Positions 34,476 through 47,400 of a stretch of 64,000 bases of DNA are shown in pieces. Source of the DNA: Lepidurus packardi (lineage: Eukaryota > Arthropoda > Branchiopoda > Notostraca > Triopsidae); NCBI GenBank assembly GCA_023053545.1, contig JAKZAN010000001.1, positions 13,780,024 through 13,844,023 on the forward strand. Direction: 5' to 3'. The notes below the pieces were generated by a model. It ran no database searches, was not told the origin of the DNA, and worked only from the letters and a program-made list of their open reading frames with translations. Position 1 is the first letter of the stretch. The number at the start of each line of letters is the position of its first letter. Both the position numbers and the translations under genes were made by a program.

Positions 34476-37400
34476 ATGGAGACCATTGCTTTACGCCCAG
34501 CCGGCGAGTACAGCCGTGATTTTGATCACGATGAAAGTGATTATTTACTTCACGTTGGAGATCCCGAAGTTCAGGTGCAAGGAGGAGCGTATTCAAGGTT
34601 TGGTACTCAAAACCAGAAATCCACCTTCCAATTTCAAAAGTAATGATTTGACTTCATTTTCATTCACTTCTCTGTTCTAATCGTTGAATCTAAAGAAAAA
34701 GGCATGCGCTAACTTATCCCTAGAAACACATACTCCAACGCAAATTTAGCTATCAATTGTTCCCCATTTTCGATTTGTAAGAGAAAAACTTGGCTTTCTA
34801 GCCTTTTTTTTCTTAAGATGCGATATGGGAATTCCGTCTTTCACTCTCTTCCATCTACCGTTAATAATGAGACTAGAAAGGCTTTTCCATTACATAAATG
34901 TGAGACCTCCCTTCTCTCTGTTACGTATTCGTATTGCTTTTAATTGGCCTGGCCATTATCTATACATTACGCTTCCTCTTCCCCTCATATCCTTCTCTCC
35001 CAGCACCTAATATCCTACTCTGTCCCCATTGGGAGGTACCTTTCAGTACACTTCTTGCTACGTCGGTGGAACGTAGACACAGCTGTACGGTAGATAAATA
35101 CAAGAGTAGTTTACGCGGAATTTTGAACGGGTGCTTGATCTGGATATAATTTGACACTAGCCTAACTTTCAATGACTAGTGCTCTAGAGTGAGATTTGAT
35201 TTTTTTCGTTTATAACGGTTTGCTGTATGCCATGCCGCTCGGTATGCAAGGACTGGAAGCACAAGAGGATTCACGTTCGCTTTCCTTGACGAATTTGATC
35301 AATGAAAATAGTAGTTTGCTGTGGTCACGTCCAAGCAAACGCTCTAGGTGTGACTGATTTCTCATTCATAATAATTGAAAACTGATTATCATGGCTTCCA
35401 AGTTGAACTCGCGATTCTTCCGGAAAGATGGCTAATGTAAATATTTTGTTTACTTATTATTTGCTAGGTGCTGCCATTGGTTTTGGCGATGTTGTAGACG
35501 CGGACGGCAGTTGCGGCCCAGGACGATATGGCTGGGAAAAGAAATGAGCGAGAAGTTTCCTGCCAACCGCATCCGTAATCAGAAGTATAACTTCTTCACC
35601 TTTGTGCCTTCGGTAACGCAAAAGCAAATCAGAATTCATTATAATATCTAATTTAGATGCTAATATGGATGATTTTTACATACGCGTTAGGTTCTTTTCC
35701 AACAATTCAAGTTCTTCCTGAATCTGTATTTCCTCGTCATGGCAACTAGTCAGTTTGTGCCGGAAATTCGCATCGGATATCTGTACACTTATTGGGGCCC
35801 TTTGGTAATAAAACATAGTCTGACTAAATCAATTTCGAATTCTATGGATTTTCTTTACGTTGACAGTGCTTTGTGCTTTTGGTAACGTTGATAAGGGAAG
35901 CTGTGGACGACTTTCGTAGAGCACAGCGAGATCGCGAGCTCAACTCCCGTATGTACCGCAAATTGACTTGGAAAGGCTTTGTATACATTCCGAGCTCGCG
36001 AATCCAAGTGGGTGATTTGGTTGTCGTGGACAAAGACGAACGTGTACCAGCCGACATGGTTCTCCTTAGAACGACAGAGAAGATGGGGGCATGTTTTATA
36101 AGGACGGACCAATTGGATGGCGAAACGGACTGGAAACTACGGGTAGCCGTTACTACCACGCAAAAACTCGAGCAAGACCGTGATTTGCTCGAAATGGAAG
36201 CTAGCGTGTTTGCTGAAAAACCGCAGCGTGACATCCACAGCTTTATTGGGACCTTTAAAAAGGTAATACTTCCAAAAAAGCCTCCCTAAAAAAAGTAACT
36301 CCATTCACTACGTTGGGTCGATATTTCATGTAGCAAGATGGGGAACCTTTGGAAGATTCTTTGAATATCGAAAACACTTTGTGGGCCAATACCGTGGTGG
36401 CGTCTGGTACAGCATTGGGACTTGTTGTGTATTCTGGTAAGGAAACGAGGAGCGAAATGAATAATTCCCAGCCACGAAGTAAAGTGGGACTTCTTGACTT
36501 GGAAGTGAATCAGTTGACGAAAGTAAGGATTTAAAACCCAAATCCCTAAATTTGTCAAAGAAAACTTTCCAAATGTGGATTATTTAGGTATTGTTTCTGG
36601 CCGTAATGGGCTTGGCGCTGGTTATGATGTGCATTAAAGGTTTCCAAGGACCTTGGTATCGTTATTTGTTCCGCTTTGTCCTCTTGTTTTCCTATATTAT
36701 TCCAATTAGGTAAAGCTCGCTGTCTTACGTTTAAGCTTACTTTCAGAAGGAATGAAATGTTTGTTTACGGTTTTAGTTTGCGGGTGAATTTGGATATGGG
36801 CAAAGCCTTCTATTCCTGGACTATCATGCACGATAAAGAAATACCAGGTACGGTGGTACGTTCCTCGACTATTCCGGAAGAACTGGGTCGTATTCAGTAT
36901 TTGCTGACGGATAAGACTGGGACTCTGACGCAGAACGAAATGATTTTCCGCAAATTGCACCTGGGTACTGCCTCTTACGGCCTCGAAACGTTTGACGAAG
37001 TGGTTTCCCACGTCCGTTCGGCTTTTCTGCCAACCAGTCTCCCTACATCTGTGAGCACGCCCACGACTGTGTCAAATAGCAAAGGTTTCAAAGGAAGCCA
37101 CGCTTCACAGGCCTCCAAGATGCGGCGAACAGTTGTAACACGAGTTTTGGAAGCGGTTAAAGCCATTGGTCTGTGTCATAATGTCACGCCTGTTCACGAA
37201 ACGAACGGGGTTGACCCCGACACGCCGATTGAGCTCACACGGGTCAACTACCAAGCTTCCAGTCCCGACGAAGTAAGTTCTAATCCGAATGTCAAGAGTA
37301 AGGTATTCTAATATAGCAATTCCTGTGTGGCGTGGTAGGTGGCATTAGTCAAGTGGACAGAGGATATGGGACTCAGGCTGGTGCATAGGGATCTGAGCAC

Positions 37401-39659
37401 CATCACTCTACAAACAGCCACAGGTGTCTTACTTAGCTACACCATCCTCCAAGTGTTTCCTTTCACATCAGAGAGCAAACGAATGGGAATCATTCTCAAG
37501 GTAAACGTTATTTGTAAGGTAAACGTTGGTTTCTAAGCAAATGTTATTTATGGCCATTATTTTCATTCATAGGAAGAGCGCACTGGTGAGTTGACCTTTT
37601 ACATCAAAGGAGCAGATACGATCATGGCTACTAAAGTGCAATATAATGATTGGTTGGAAGAGGAATGTGGAAACATGGCACGAGAAGGATTGCGGACCTT
37701 GGTTGTAGCCAAAAAGGTTCTAACCGAAGAGCAATACGTCGACTTTGAAGTAGGTGATTTCGTGATCTAATAGGGTAATACTTAGTTGGAAGTTACTCGG
37801 ATATAGACTAGATACCAAGCTGCCAAGTTGTCTGTATGTGATCGTGCTGCCAAAGTAGCAGCTGTGCTGGAAAGTTTGGAGCGCGATTTGGAATTGCTCT
37901 GCGTGACCGGTGTGGAAGATAAGTTGCAAGACAATGTCCGTCCTGCACTGGAGCTATTGAGAAATGCAGGGATTAAGGTCCGTTAACATGAAGCTCTGGT
38001 TTGGTGGGGTTTCATAGTAGGCGTCTTTTCAGATTTGGATGTTGACGGGCGATAAACTGGAGACAGCAACAAGCATAGCGCAGAGTTCTCGGCTAGTGTC
38101 ACGGACCCAAAGCCTTTATACTTTCAAATCAGTGGGAAGTCGTACCGAAGCTCATTCTGAGCTCAATAACTTCAGAAGGAAGCAAGACTCTGCTTTGGTC
38201 ATAAAAGGAGAATCCCTCGAGGTATGCATAACTTGCCAACTACTGCTTGTCCATTTCCTGAAGTAATGCATATTGGCTCGTATTTGCTGTAGCTGTGTTT
38301 AAAGTATTATGAACAAGAGTTTATGGATCTTGCCTGCGCTGCTCCTGTTGTCGTTTGCTGTCGCTGTTCACCAACTCAAAAGGCTGCAGTGGTAAGACTG
38401 ATTAAAGAGCATACAGGTAAGAAGTATCTTCAATCGCATTTTGTGTTGGCGTTATTTCTGAAATTTGAAATGTACTATGATGGTGATGCACTTTTAAATG
38501 TTATCAATGCTTTCAGAAGTGCATAGCAAGTTTTTCCGTAAAGCCTCATGTCACGCAACATTTTCTAAAACTAAGAATCGCATAACGCCAGTCCGCCTCA
38601 AATATGATGTGTTGTAGATGTCATTATGTGGAAGTCATTTACTCATTCTACTGATAGGAAAGCGGACAGCTGCGATTGGCGATGGGGGCAATGATGTTTC
38701 CATGATTCAAGCTGCCGATACCGGTATTGGAATTGTTGGGAAAGAAGGGAGACAGGCTTCTTTAGCCGCCGACTTTTCCCTAACACAATTCAGCCATGTT
38801 GTGCGTCTACTGCTGGTACATGGAAGAAGATCCTATAAACGATCGGCAGCTTTAGCTCAGTTTGTCATCCACCGAGGCCTCATCATTTCTACCATGCAAG
38901 CTATTTTTTCGGCGGTGTTTTATTTTGCGTCAGTGGCCCTGTATCAAGGATTCCTTATGGTCGGGTAAATAACTTTTTATAAGGATGATTTTGGGGGAGA
39001 TTGGTTTATGGTACGATGAAAACTGAGTTCCTTGTAGGTATGCCACTGTGTACACGATGTTTCCCGTATTCTCGCTAGTCTTGGATAAAGACGTTTCGGC
39101 TAAAATAGCTATGACATATCCGGAGTTGTATAAGGAGCTATCGAAAGGCCGGTCTTTGTCCTTCAAGACGTTCTTTGTTTGGGTGTTGATATCTATTTAT
39201 CAAGGTACGCTATGTCGAATTCTTTTTTCTTAAAACTGTGCTAATATTAAGGGTTTTTACTCGCAGGTGGTGTCATAATGTATGGAGCATTGTTGCTCTT
39301 TGACGACGAGTTTATCCACATCGTAGCCATAAGCTTTACCGCGCTGATTTTGACTGAGCTGTTGATGGTTGGTTTGACGGCTCGCGGTTGTCATTTGGTC
39401 ATGGTTTTAGCGGAATTGCTCTCGCTAGCCATCTACATAATCTCCTTGGCCGTCCTGCATGATTTTTTCGGTAAGCTTGTGAACCAAACCCCGTTACTGG
39501 AATGTACTAAACCCTGGTTCCTTAGATCCACAGTTTATTCAGACGACCGATTTCTTGTGGAAAACTACTGCCGTGACCCTTGTTAGCTGTCTCCCGCTTT
39601 ATGTTCTTAAATTTCTGCGTAAGAAGTTTTCGCCGCCTAGTTATTCCAAGCTCACGTAG
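34476..39659 (+). CDS. ATP9: P4-type ATPase of the ATP9A/ATP9B (class II, Neo1-like) group
   Basis: Probable phospholipid-transporting ATPase of Golgi/endosomal membranes; this class is reported to work without a CDC50 subunit. Exons: 34476-34597, 35468-35612, 35691-35804, 35867-36262, 36334-36522, 36588-36709, 36777-37272, 37339-37500, 37573-37749, 37807-37977, 38033-38221, 38293-38416, 38658-38964, 39038-39204, 39267-39470, 39526-39659; all phases close, giving about 1,072 residues, the usual family length. Visible landmarks: [10 protein letters not shown], the actuator [11 protein letters not shown], the P4-type membrane motif PISLRVN, the phosphorylation loop [10 protein letters not shown] (Asp is the phosphate acceptor), nucleotide-domain [14 protein letters not shown], the hinge [14 protein letters not shown] and the family-specific C-terminus [16 protein letters not shown] to [16 protein letters not shown]. 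Exon 2 has no ATG and is easily missed. The tenfold membrane topology is inherited from the family. Confidence 0.95.
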
Positions 39660-39786
39660 GTCCGGGCATTGGTGTTGAATATTGAACGCATGATTTGCAT
39701 AAGAGACGCATTTAACTTCGCTTCAAAGTCTTAACTGTCTGTAAGTGACTGTCAAGTCTGCAAATAATTTGAAGTTGAAAATCGTA

Positions 39787-39792
39787 AATAAA
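39787..39792 (+). terminator. AATAAA poly(A) signal of ATP9
   Basis: Canonical AATAAA 128 nt after the ATP9 stop codon, the first one downstream on this strand. Confidence 0.55.
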
Positions 39793-40949
39793 GAGATCAT
39801 TCTTAAAAACAACCGCAAAAACTCTTTTTGACAACATGTTTAAAAGTACCGTGACAGTAATGTAGATCACTTAAATTTAAGATGCTTTTGTTGTTGTTCC
39901 ATGTAAATTAGACTTAAAACAAATCTGCTGCAAGCAAAACAAAAATCGTTCGAATCGAACATTTTTATGTTTCACAGTTAAAGTGACAGTGATACAGCTA
40001 GCACTATTCGTAGGTATGTTTTATTATTGTTTGAAAAATTGAGTTAAAAAAGTTGCATGTAATCTTAAAAAAACAAGATTATTCAATATGTTTAGGATTA
40101 CTATAAATCGACTTGACTGATACAAATACTGACTCGATATTTTTAAAAGTTTCGGAGATACTTCTACTATATTTTGTTTACAAAGACCAGACCATAACAA
40201 ACTTTAGTTCCGGACCTGAAAACGAACGGCGTACTATCGAGCTGGCTTCAAAACTTTTCTATAGTGTCGCCTGCAGGCTAGATGTTCCTTGTACGTTGTC
40301 AATATTTTACGGAAGTAGCGCTAGATGACGTTAGCCTTGTTTGTTGGAGTAGTTGTCATAGTAGCAAACTGCAGTTGTCATAGCACCTGTAAACAAGAGG
40401 CTAAACGATACATAAATTATGCTACATTTTCCCAAGCACGTATTGCCACCTTCTGGTAAAAAAAACGATGTGAAACTTAGAATTTGCAGGAGTATGAGGA
40501 TTAGGTTACGAGGGCGTTTCTTGACGCCTTTTTCGATGACATCCACAAGTTGTCTGCTTCGGGCATTTAGGAGCTCCTTTGATACCTTTTCGGAACGAGT
40601 CTAATCTAACCTAACCAAACGTGATCGAACCTAACCTAACCTACTCCCTGGAAAATGAAAAAAATAACATGTCGTAACTGGGAGCTACGCTATACAAAAC
40701 AAATTTTAACATGACCTTAACTTGGTGGACATTAATGTCGGTTAAATTCAATATTCATTAGTTCACGTTCCCAGACAGAAACTGCTCTCTTCATTCCCAC
40801 AGCACGCCACAGAACGGTTAGCGGTCAGATTGGTAAGCTTTTGGCAGGTTCGATCTTCCGAAAACGCGTCATATAGTAGCTTCTGTCTGTACACGCTACG
40901 AAACCCAAAATAAATAAACAAACCAAACGTTTAGCTAAAACATTTACAA
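39793..40949. other. Intergenic between ATP9 and ENY2, no gene seen
   Basis: About 1.15 kb, AT-rich. It contains only ORFs under 75 codons with no resemblance to known families, plus the CCTAA-type tract described separately. The final 150 nt must include the ENY2 promoter; I see no clear TATA box. Confidence 0.45.
40601..40643 (+). repeat. Degenerate CCTAA (TTAGG-type) tract
   Basis: Six or so imperfect CTAAC/CCTAA units interrupted by a GATCGAAC segment. On the opposite strand this is TTAGG, the ancestral arthropod telomere unit. Short interstitial copies are common, so this is weak lineage evidence only. Confidence 0.5.
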
Positions 40950-41441
40950 ATGGCTAAGTAAGTAATAACATTAATATTAAAGAACACTGTGTATTTTTTA
41001 ATGATAAAATGTGTAACATTAAATTTCTTTTCTTAGCATTGGAGATTCTCAAGAAGAAAAAATGAAGCTTGATATCCATCAAAAACTTACCGAGAAAGGA
41101 GAAAAAGACAGGTACTACTCCTGCCCTGAAGTTGTTGATCGCTAATCCTACTCTTACATAGATTGCGTGAAGTCTTGCGTGCTAAGCTCATCAACTGTGG
41201 CTGGAGAGATGAAATGAAGCAAGAGTGCAGGAAGATAGTCCAAGAGAAAGGATTAGACAACGTTACGGTAGACGGGATTATCAAGGAAGTTACTCATATT
41301 GGACGAAGTAAATAACAATCGCTAAACCTGTTTCAGTACACTTTTAATGCTTTTCTCTTGTTAGCCAAAGTACCGGACTCGGTTAAGCGTGAACTCCTTC
41401 AAGAAATCCGAGCCTTTTTGGCGCGTGAAACGAACCTTTGA
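40950..41441 (+). CDS. e(y)2: ENY2 / enhancer of yellow 2 (SAGA deubiquitinase module and TREX-2 subunit)
   Basis: Small helical adaptor that clasps Sgf11 in the SAGA histone-H2B deubiquitinase module and also serves in the TREX-2 mRNA-export complex at nuclear pores. Exons 40950-40957 (only 8 coding nt: ATG GCT AA), 41037-41111, 41162-41307 and 41365-41441 join to a 101-residue protein, the same length as the human one. The diagnostic sequence is continuous over the joins: KLTEKGEKDRLREVLRAKL, INCGWRDEMKQECR, VTVDGIIKEVTHIGR and VPDSVKRELLQEIRAFL. Start choice is firm because MAN-IGD is standard for the family and the splice phases require it. It lies about 1.3 kb downstream of ATP9 on the same strand, with its own promoter presumably between. 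Confidence 0.96.
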
Positions 41442-41821
41442 ACACCTAAACTTTATTAACCGTTGCATACTTACCACTGTTCTCATGCTATCGTGTCGTG
41501 TGTTGAGTGAAGGGTGCCTACTATGTAAGCTACAATTATATGTTCCGATCAACACATGTGTATTCAGATATAAAGCCAAGCGTCTTTAACATTATACAGT
41601 TGTAATTACGAGAGTATATCGACAGGTTAGTTTGCCTGTATCCAGTTCCCTGTCTCATGCAGAGATAAACTCCCCGGCTATACACTATAGCCAAGACTAT
41701 GCGTGAGAGCAAAGCATACGTATCAGGTATAAGAACATACCGTTTTGGGGGTTGGTCAGTTCAGCCTCTATAATCGTATGTCTTGGACAATGCTAAGGTT
41801 CTGGAATCTCGGTAGGATAAA

Positions 41822-41839
41822 GGGGGGGGGGGGGGGGGG
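41822..41839 (+). repeat. Poly-G tract (G18)
   Basis: Eighteen consecutive G residues. It could form a quadruplex in single-stranded DNA or be a homopolymer length error in the assembly. Confidence 0.85.
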
Positions 41840-43495
41840 TAAGAAGGCCAACGAGCTCAGCAATCCGGAACCGAGCTCTCAATTACTGTTATGGAGGTAC
41901 CGGCGATGTTTGGATGCGAGCAGCATATGCGTCCGAATCTCCCAACGAAAGAGACAAGAAAACGGGGCGCAAGTCGGCGAGCCAAAAGCATTTGCTTGCT
42001 TGCTATGGGCTTGATGGAAAGCGCAGCTGACGAAGCTGACGAGCTTTTCCTATCAGCTGTTACATAGCTATGGCGCAGATGTGACACCTAACTTTCTAAA
42101 CGAACCTTCAAATTAATTTTACCCCGTTCTTTCTGTCGCTTGCTTGCGAGTGTTTGAAATCATTAGAAACACACGTCACTACTATTTCTTCGTTAAGTTC
42201 GATTAAAGAATACGCCTCAAACCAGTTAAAGTTTGTTCCGCGCACCTACGGACGCTTTGCTTGCCAAAGTTTTTGCTAGTTTGGCCCTCCCCCCCTTTAT
42301 TTAAACATTACGTCAATGTGCTAAGGAAAAGAACCTGACGTGAGAAATACTGGTCATTGTAGGCATCTGCTGGAATTAGTATCGAACCCACGATCGGGAT
42401 TGCTTTTTATTCCAAAGGTTCGTTAAGTTTTCATCAGGTTTGACCCAATGTCACAGCGTATGTGTGAGTAGCGGTGCAGGTCCAGATGGTTAGGACACTC
42501 GGGACTTTTCCAGGAGGCCAGGGAAAGGGAGGGTGCAGCTGGGAGCCAAATTAAACGTATTGCCCTGAGGAATTATTAATTTAACCCTCCCGGTTCCCGT
42601 ACGGGCTGCTCTACTGCGTCGCCGACAATTTGAACTTGCTTTCCTGTAAGCGAAAACTCGACCAGATGGATCTTGGGCGCTTTTAGAGCTAATGCATGTG
42701 TGTTACGTGTGCAACATGCAACAGTAACATTTGCAATGCCCTTGCACATAATTTGCAGCCGCGACTATACTCCCCCAGTTAAGTCCAGCAGCTGAATATT
42801 ACGCAATTTCTGTTTCTACTTTTCGCTTGGGCTTTTTTACTGGCAGACAGACCATCGAATTCGTGCCCAATGGCATTTCAAGTTAAACTTCTTGTTTGTC
42901 AATCGGTATAGGGAAATACACCTGTGAGAACGTGTCCCTGTTGCAAACCTGCAGCTGACAGCAATGAAGAAGAGACCCCAAAACAGAGAAGGAGGCAACC
43001 AAGGTGGGCAGACACATTTACAAAAAAGATTTTTTTTTCATTAAGTAGTCCTGTTGACAGCTCATCGTTCATAAAGAAGAAGAGCTTTCTCCTTTCCTCC
43101 CCTTTGATCTATCTTTATGAGCATATGTACGTGTGTACCGATGGGTACGGGTGTGAGTGTCCTGTCGGCGAGAGTGTGTAGATGTGTGTATTACAATAGT
43201 GATGTGTTCCCCGGTGATTCTTGGTTAAACTTACTTAAGGTAGCTTGGCAGCCGAAGGTGCAAAAGGAAGTGAGGTACAGAGGGCTGGAGCTGCGGACAG
43301 GTGAGACCGTTCACCAGGGAAAATTCCTATTGATTTCGTTGACAACAAAAGACTTCATGCACGGTCCAGTCCCACTTCCATCCCACGACCCCACCAAAAC
43401 CCATGCAAGGGTGGGCTGCTTCCTCTTCCTAGGCCAGCGATGCATCGTTTATAAATAAGAAGCAAGTCCACCCACTCCTTGGATGTTTCTCTCTC

Positions 43496-43518
43496 AAAAA
43501 AAAAAAAAAAAAAAAAAA
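43496..43518 (+). repeat. Poly-A tract (A23)
   Basis: Twenty-three A residues followed by C-G and seven more A. It may be a retroposed tail, but no gene-like sequence precedes it, so I treat it as simple sequence. Confidence 0.8.
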
Positions 43519-44448
43519 CGAAAAAAAGGTAGAGGAAAGAGTGAGTGAGCTAAAGCAACAATGACTAACTTGGTCATGCAAGAAGACGTTAAATAGGACA
43601 CGAATTATCCGCCTCTTCCTTACAACAGTCCGTGAACCTCCTTAAATCGTAGACCCCTCGCCACCTTGCATAAAAGAATAAGTTACAGGTTTGGTTTTTG
43701 CTCAACACACCTTAAAACATTCTTGGCACGGCGAGTTCCAGTTAAAAGTACAATAGGCAGACAAGCAGTGCCAAGTCCGGGGCGGGATGGGAGGAGTCCT
43801 AGAGAAGAGAAGAGCATGCTCTTTCTGTATAACATTCACTCGGAAGATTGAAATCGCGGAAGACTTTCTTGCACACATGGCAGCTGGTCCCGCTGTTCAC
43901 ACACACACCACCTCTCCTTTTTCCCTTGACATTTTATGGCTAGTACCGTCATTCCGTACGCTTGGCGCATTTAGCCGTAGCCTGGAATTACTTTCCTATA
44001 AGTAAATACTTGGATAAAAACGAAAATTGTCATTACCCGGTCTGTCGAGGTTCCCAGCGTGCTTAGCTGAGCAATTGCCAACATATTCATCATGCACGAG
44101 CACCTCTCACCGCTCCCATGTCCCATGCCGGCTAGCATTTCTCTATCACACGAAAAGTTCTCGCAGCAATGCGTTTTCTTCACCCTTATCCATACTTGGG
44201 AAAACAGCGGATGGCCCGACTCGTTCCTCAAGTCATAACATTTTGCACCTATACTATTTTTATCCTTTTTCGTTCTTAAGTAGCATTATCTTGACCGAAA
44301 AGTGACACTTTTATGAAGAGGACAGATATGCCTGACAAAGCTAGAGCCTCTAATAATGGATGATCAACGAAAAGAATGAGAAAGTAACAACGAAACGAAT
44401 GAGGGCCGCAAAATTAGTTAGAATTGATATATCCAGGCAGATGGTAAC

Positions 44449-44464
44449 GGGGGGGGGGGGGGGG
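44449..44464 (+). repeat. Poly-G tract (G16)
   Basis: Sixteen consecutive G residues, the second such run within 3 kb on the same strand. Confidence 0.85.
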
Positions 44465-47400
44465 ACGCCGAGTTTTAGCACCTGGGATGATTAGCATCTG
44501 CGGCCCGGTCTATGCGGCCTCTAGATAGGATGGGAAAGGTATAATATGAAGGATATAAGGGTCAACCTAAAAGCGTGCATGTGTTAACCCTTATTAACTT
44601 AGCCCCAGACATACACACCACAGGTTCAGCCCCATATCTCAACCCCCTATAGGTTTTGTGAATGAAGACAGACGCGTGCCCATGCAGTGCAGGGAGCATC
44701 GCGCGGACATCCTCCAAGTTGCTCGCCCTTAGAAACTGGGCATTTTAACCCCTCTTTTCCATAGCCCTTAATGCGAAAAAAGTACGTATAAACCCCCTCA
44801 AGCAGATGGTAAAAAGTCCCGGCACATGAGTCAATACAAGTCTAGAACATTTAGTCGTCGGTCGCACGTCAACTCGGCTAGTCATACTGTACAATTTACT
44901 CGGTGCAAGACAGTTCCCTAATCCAGTTAATTAGGCAGTGTTGGAAGATTTTTTTACTCAATAAAGGTGCTGGTACTAGACTGCTGTACGCCCAAAGAAA
45001 GGATCCATCGTTGCTATACGTAAGGTAAAATTGAGTTGCTCACTGCCTCCTCCAGAAGAATGTGTATACCTTATTAGCATGAACGCACCTTGATTTGACA
45101 CATAATTAATCTATCAATCCCATCTGGGTTGTTAGGCAGGCTAAACCACATTAGCTTGTATCACGGGCACCGGCTGTAAGGTCGCCGATGTAGGCGTTCG
45201 CTTTCGGTGGGCAGGTTTACAAGTGGGATCAATGGGGGAACACATATAGACGAGATCAATGTTAGTCATTGTTCTTCCCTTCAAAAAGAAAGACTGGCTT
45301 ATGATAGCCCCCATCTTTGCAAAATTCCGCTTCAAGTGTCAAAGGCCTTTCGCAGCGACTTGTCCGCTATAGATCATATCTCGGCGCAGGGTACTGGACG
45401 TATATATACATATGCTTTGCCCATAAACACATGAACTTATCCAAACACACATGGCCCCGTAGTCTGGCTTCTTTCTTGACAGAGAAAGTGGGAGAATAGT
45501 CTTCACCAGAGGCCTCGTCTACCCCGCCAAAGTACTTGATCATTGCTCTAGGGATCATACTACACCAATTTTGCATCGACTAAAAGCTATACAGTACTTG
45601 CATATGGTTCGCTAAAGGAATCTTGACTTTTAGCGTTCAAGTGGCTTTGGCTAGGAGGGGTTGAAGAGATCCATTCCACTAGTTGTCATCGAATACCCTT
45701 CGTCCTTCCAGAATCCTCATTGAAGTGGCCGCGACAGATAGAACGCAGAAGCTCGCGCAGCAGAGTCCCGATCTTTCGAGAGTTTAGCGAGGAAAATGAC
45801 ACAGAGCAGACGGTTATGAAGTGAAGGGCCTTCCCCATCACCTTGTCTTTCATCCGACCATACAAATCCTCACTCAAATGCTGGGGTCCTTGATGTGGAA
45901 ACCTGCTAAATCATTTGATCACCCAATAACGATACGGGGCTATCTTTGGCGCGGTTTGGGGATGTGCGATGACCAGTTGAAGCTAGCAATGGTTCCACAG
46001 ATTTGTTTTGCAGTTTGTTAGATGAGCTACTCCTGTCCTCGCAATAAAAACATCCACCCAGCTGGCTGCGTCGTTTTGATGCGATAACGCGAAAAAGAGG
46101 CTACCCGGATCAAGTCTGACGGAATGCTGCAAGCGGCGGGAACAAAGCCAGAGGGGCGTGCCAATGTTGTCGTAAACTTAGGCAAATGTTCTTTCCCACA
46201 CAATAACGTTACAAGAGAATGTGCAAACAGAGGCATTATCATAACCAGCAACTCGTAAACCTTCACAGCCCATATCTCGTTTTCCTTTGCTATCGTTCCC
46301 CGTGCGATGCGAACCAGTTCCGTTCCCACCATTTTTTTCCCTTGGACAAAAATCTTCTGATCGCGGGGTGAAGCTCATTTCTGTGGAGCATGTCTATTAC
46401 TCCACACGTGTCTGCATCCTCACGACTAGATTACGGCACTCAAGAGAGTAAGGGGGGAACGTAATGCAAAAGAGAGCACTTATGGGCTAACCCAGACTCT
46501 TTCCGGTACCAGTACTGTGGAAAAGAATGTTTTTTTGCTCAGTACTGGGTAAATGCTCATTGTTCTTCATGTACGTGAGTTCTGTATAAGCTTCCAAGCA
46601 AGGAAGACGGCTTTGATGGGACGTCTTGCAGCTGGCAGAATCGCAGAAACAGATGCTGTTATATATGTACACTCTTGGGAATGACAGTAGGGCGCACATA
46701 CACATGTACTGTATGGCTCGTTGAAGCCAAAAGAAAGGCAAAAAACCGTTTTTTTTTCGATTCTTCTCCAACCTTTTAGAGGGTCAGCGATCTCGCTCCC
46801 ATCAAGCTATGGTTACGGGGAACGCCAAGATTTTATCTCAAGAAACTCTTTCGTTTTCTGGCGGTGAAAAAGGTCAGGACGGGAGTAATAAAAGGAAGCA
46901 TAGTGACACAAAAAAATACGAGTCTTATCAGCTGTCCGGTTCTTTGATTTCGAAAAGAAGAAGTGAAACTGCTTCTGTATGCGTCTCATTACCATCTGGT
47001 GTTGTCAGTACGTGGAGGGCGTATCGTAGGAAAGAAGAAGCCTTGTGTTAGAGAGCGTCCGCCGATGTCGGGACCAGGAGCTCGCAGTGTCAGACGTTCA
47101 CGATATGTCCGGCGACGCCTTTCGATTGGGGCCACCACACATATTCCGCCTGCTTGCAGTCGCAGCATTGCCTCCGACGTCACGCCGAAACCAAGCAGGT
47201 CTTTGGACGCCGGCATCTGGCAGCTCTGTGGGTGCCAAGAGGGACTTGCTATTATTTCTGTCAGAGCCAGATGCGAGGACTAAAGGGGAAAAGAGAGTTT
47301 GGAACCGGGGTGCAACTGGATCTTTTGCTCGCTTCGTATTCCGTAAAGCTTCGGGAGGCAAGCTCTATATCCTTAGCCATACAGAACACAACCCCTTGTC

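Noticed and set aside
35457-35639. Minus-strand ORF over ATP9 exon 2
   Set aside because: Shadow of the real plus-strand exon, which lacks an ATG but matches the ATP9 family at the [10 protein letters not shown] motif and in splice phase.
40815-40860. tRNA- or SINE-like boxes (GGTTAGCGGTCAG ... GGTTCGATCTTCCG)
   Set aside because: The A-box-like and B-box-like parts are too close and no acceptor or anticodon stem can be drawn.
42361-42540. Other B-box-like (GGGTTCGATAC on the minus strand) and A-box-like (GATGGTTAGGACAC) strings
   Set aside because: No partner boxes at tRNA spacing and no cloverleaf pairing; at most ancient tRNA-derived scraps.
42924-43181. Short ORF starting RTCPCCKPAADSNEEE
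   Set aside because: The Cys-rich start looks protein-like but soon runs into low-complexity Phe/Ser sequence, with no splice context.
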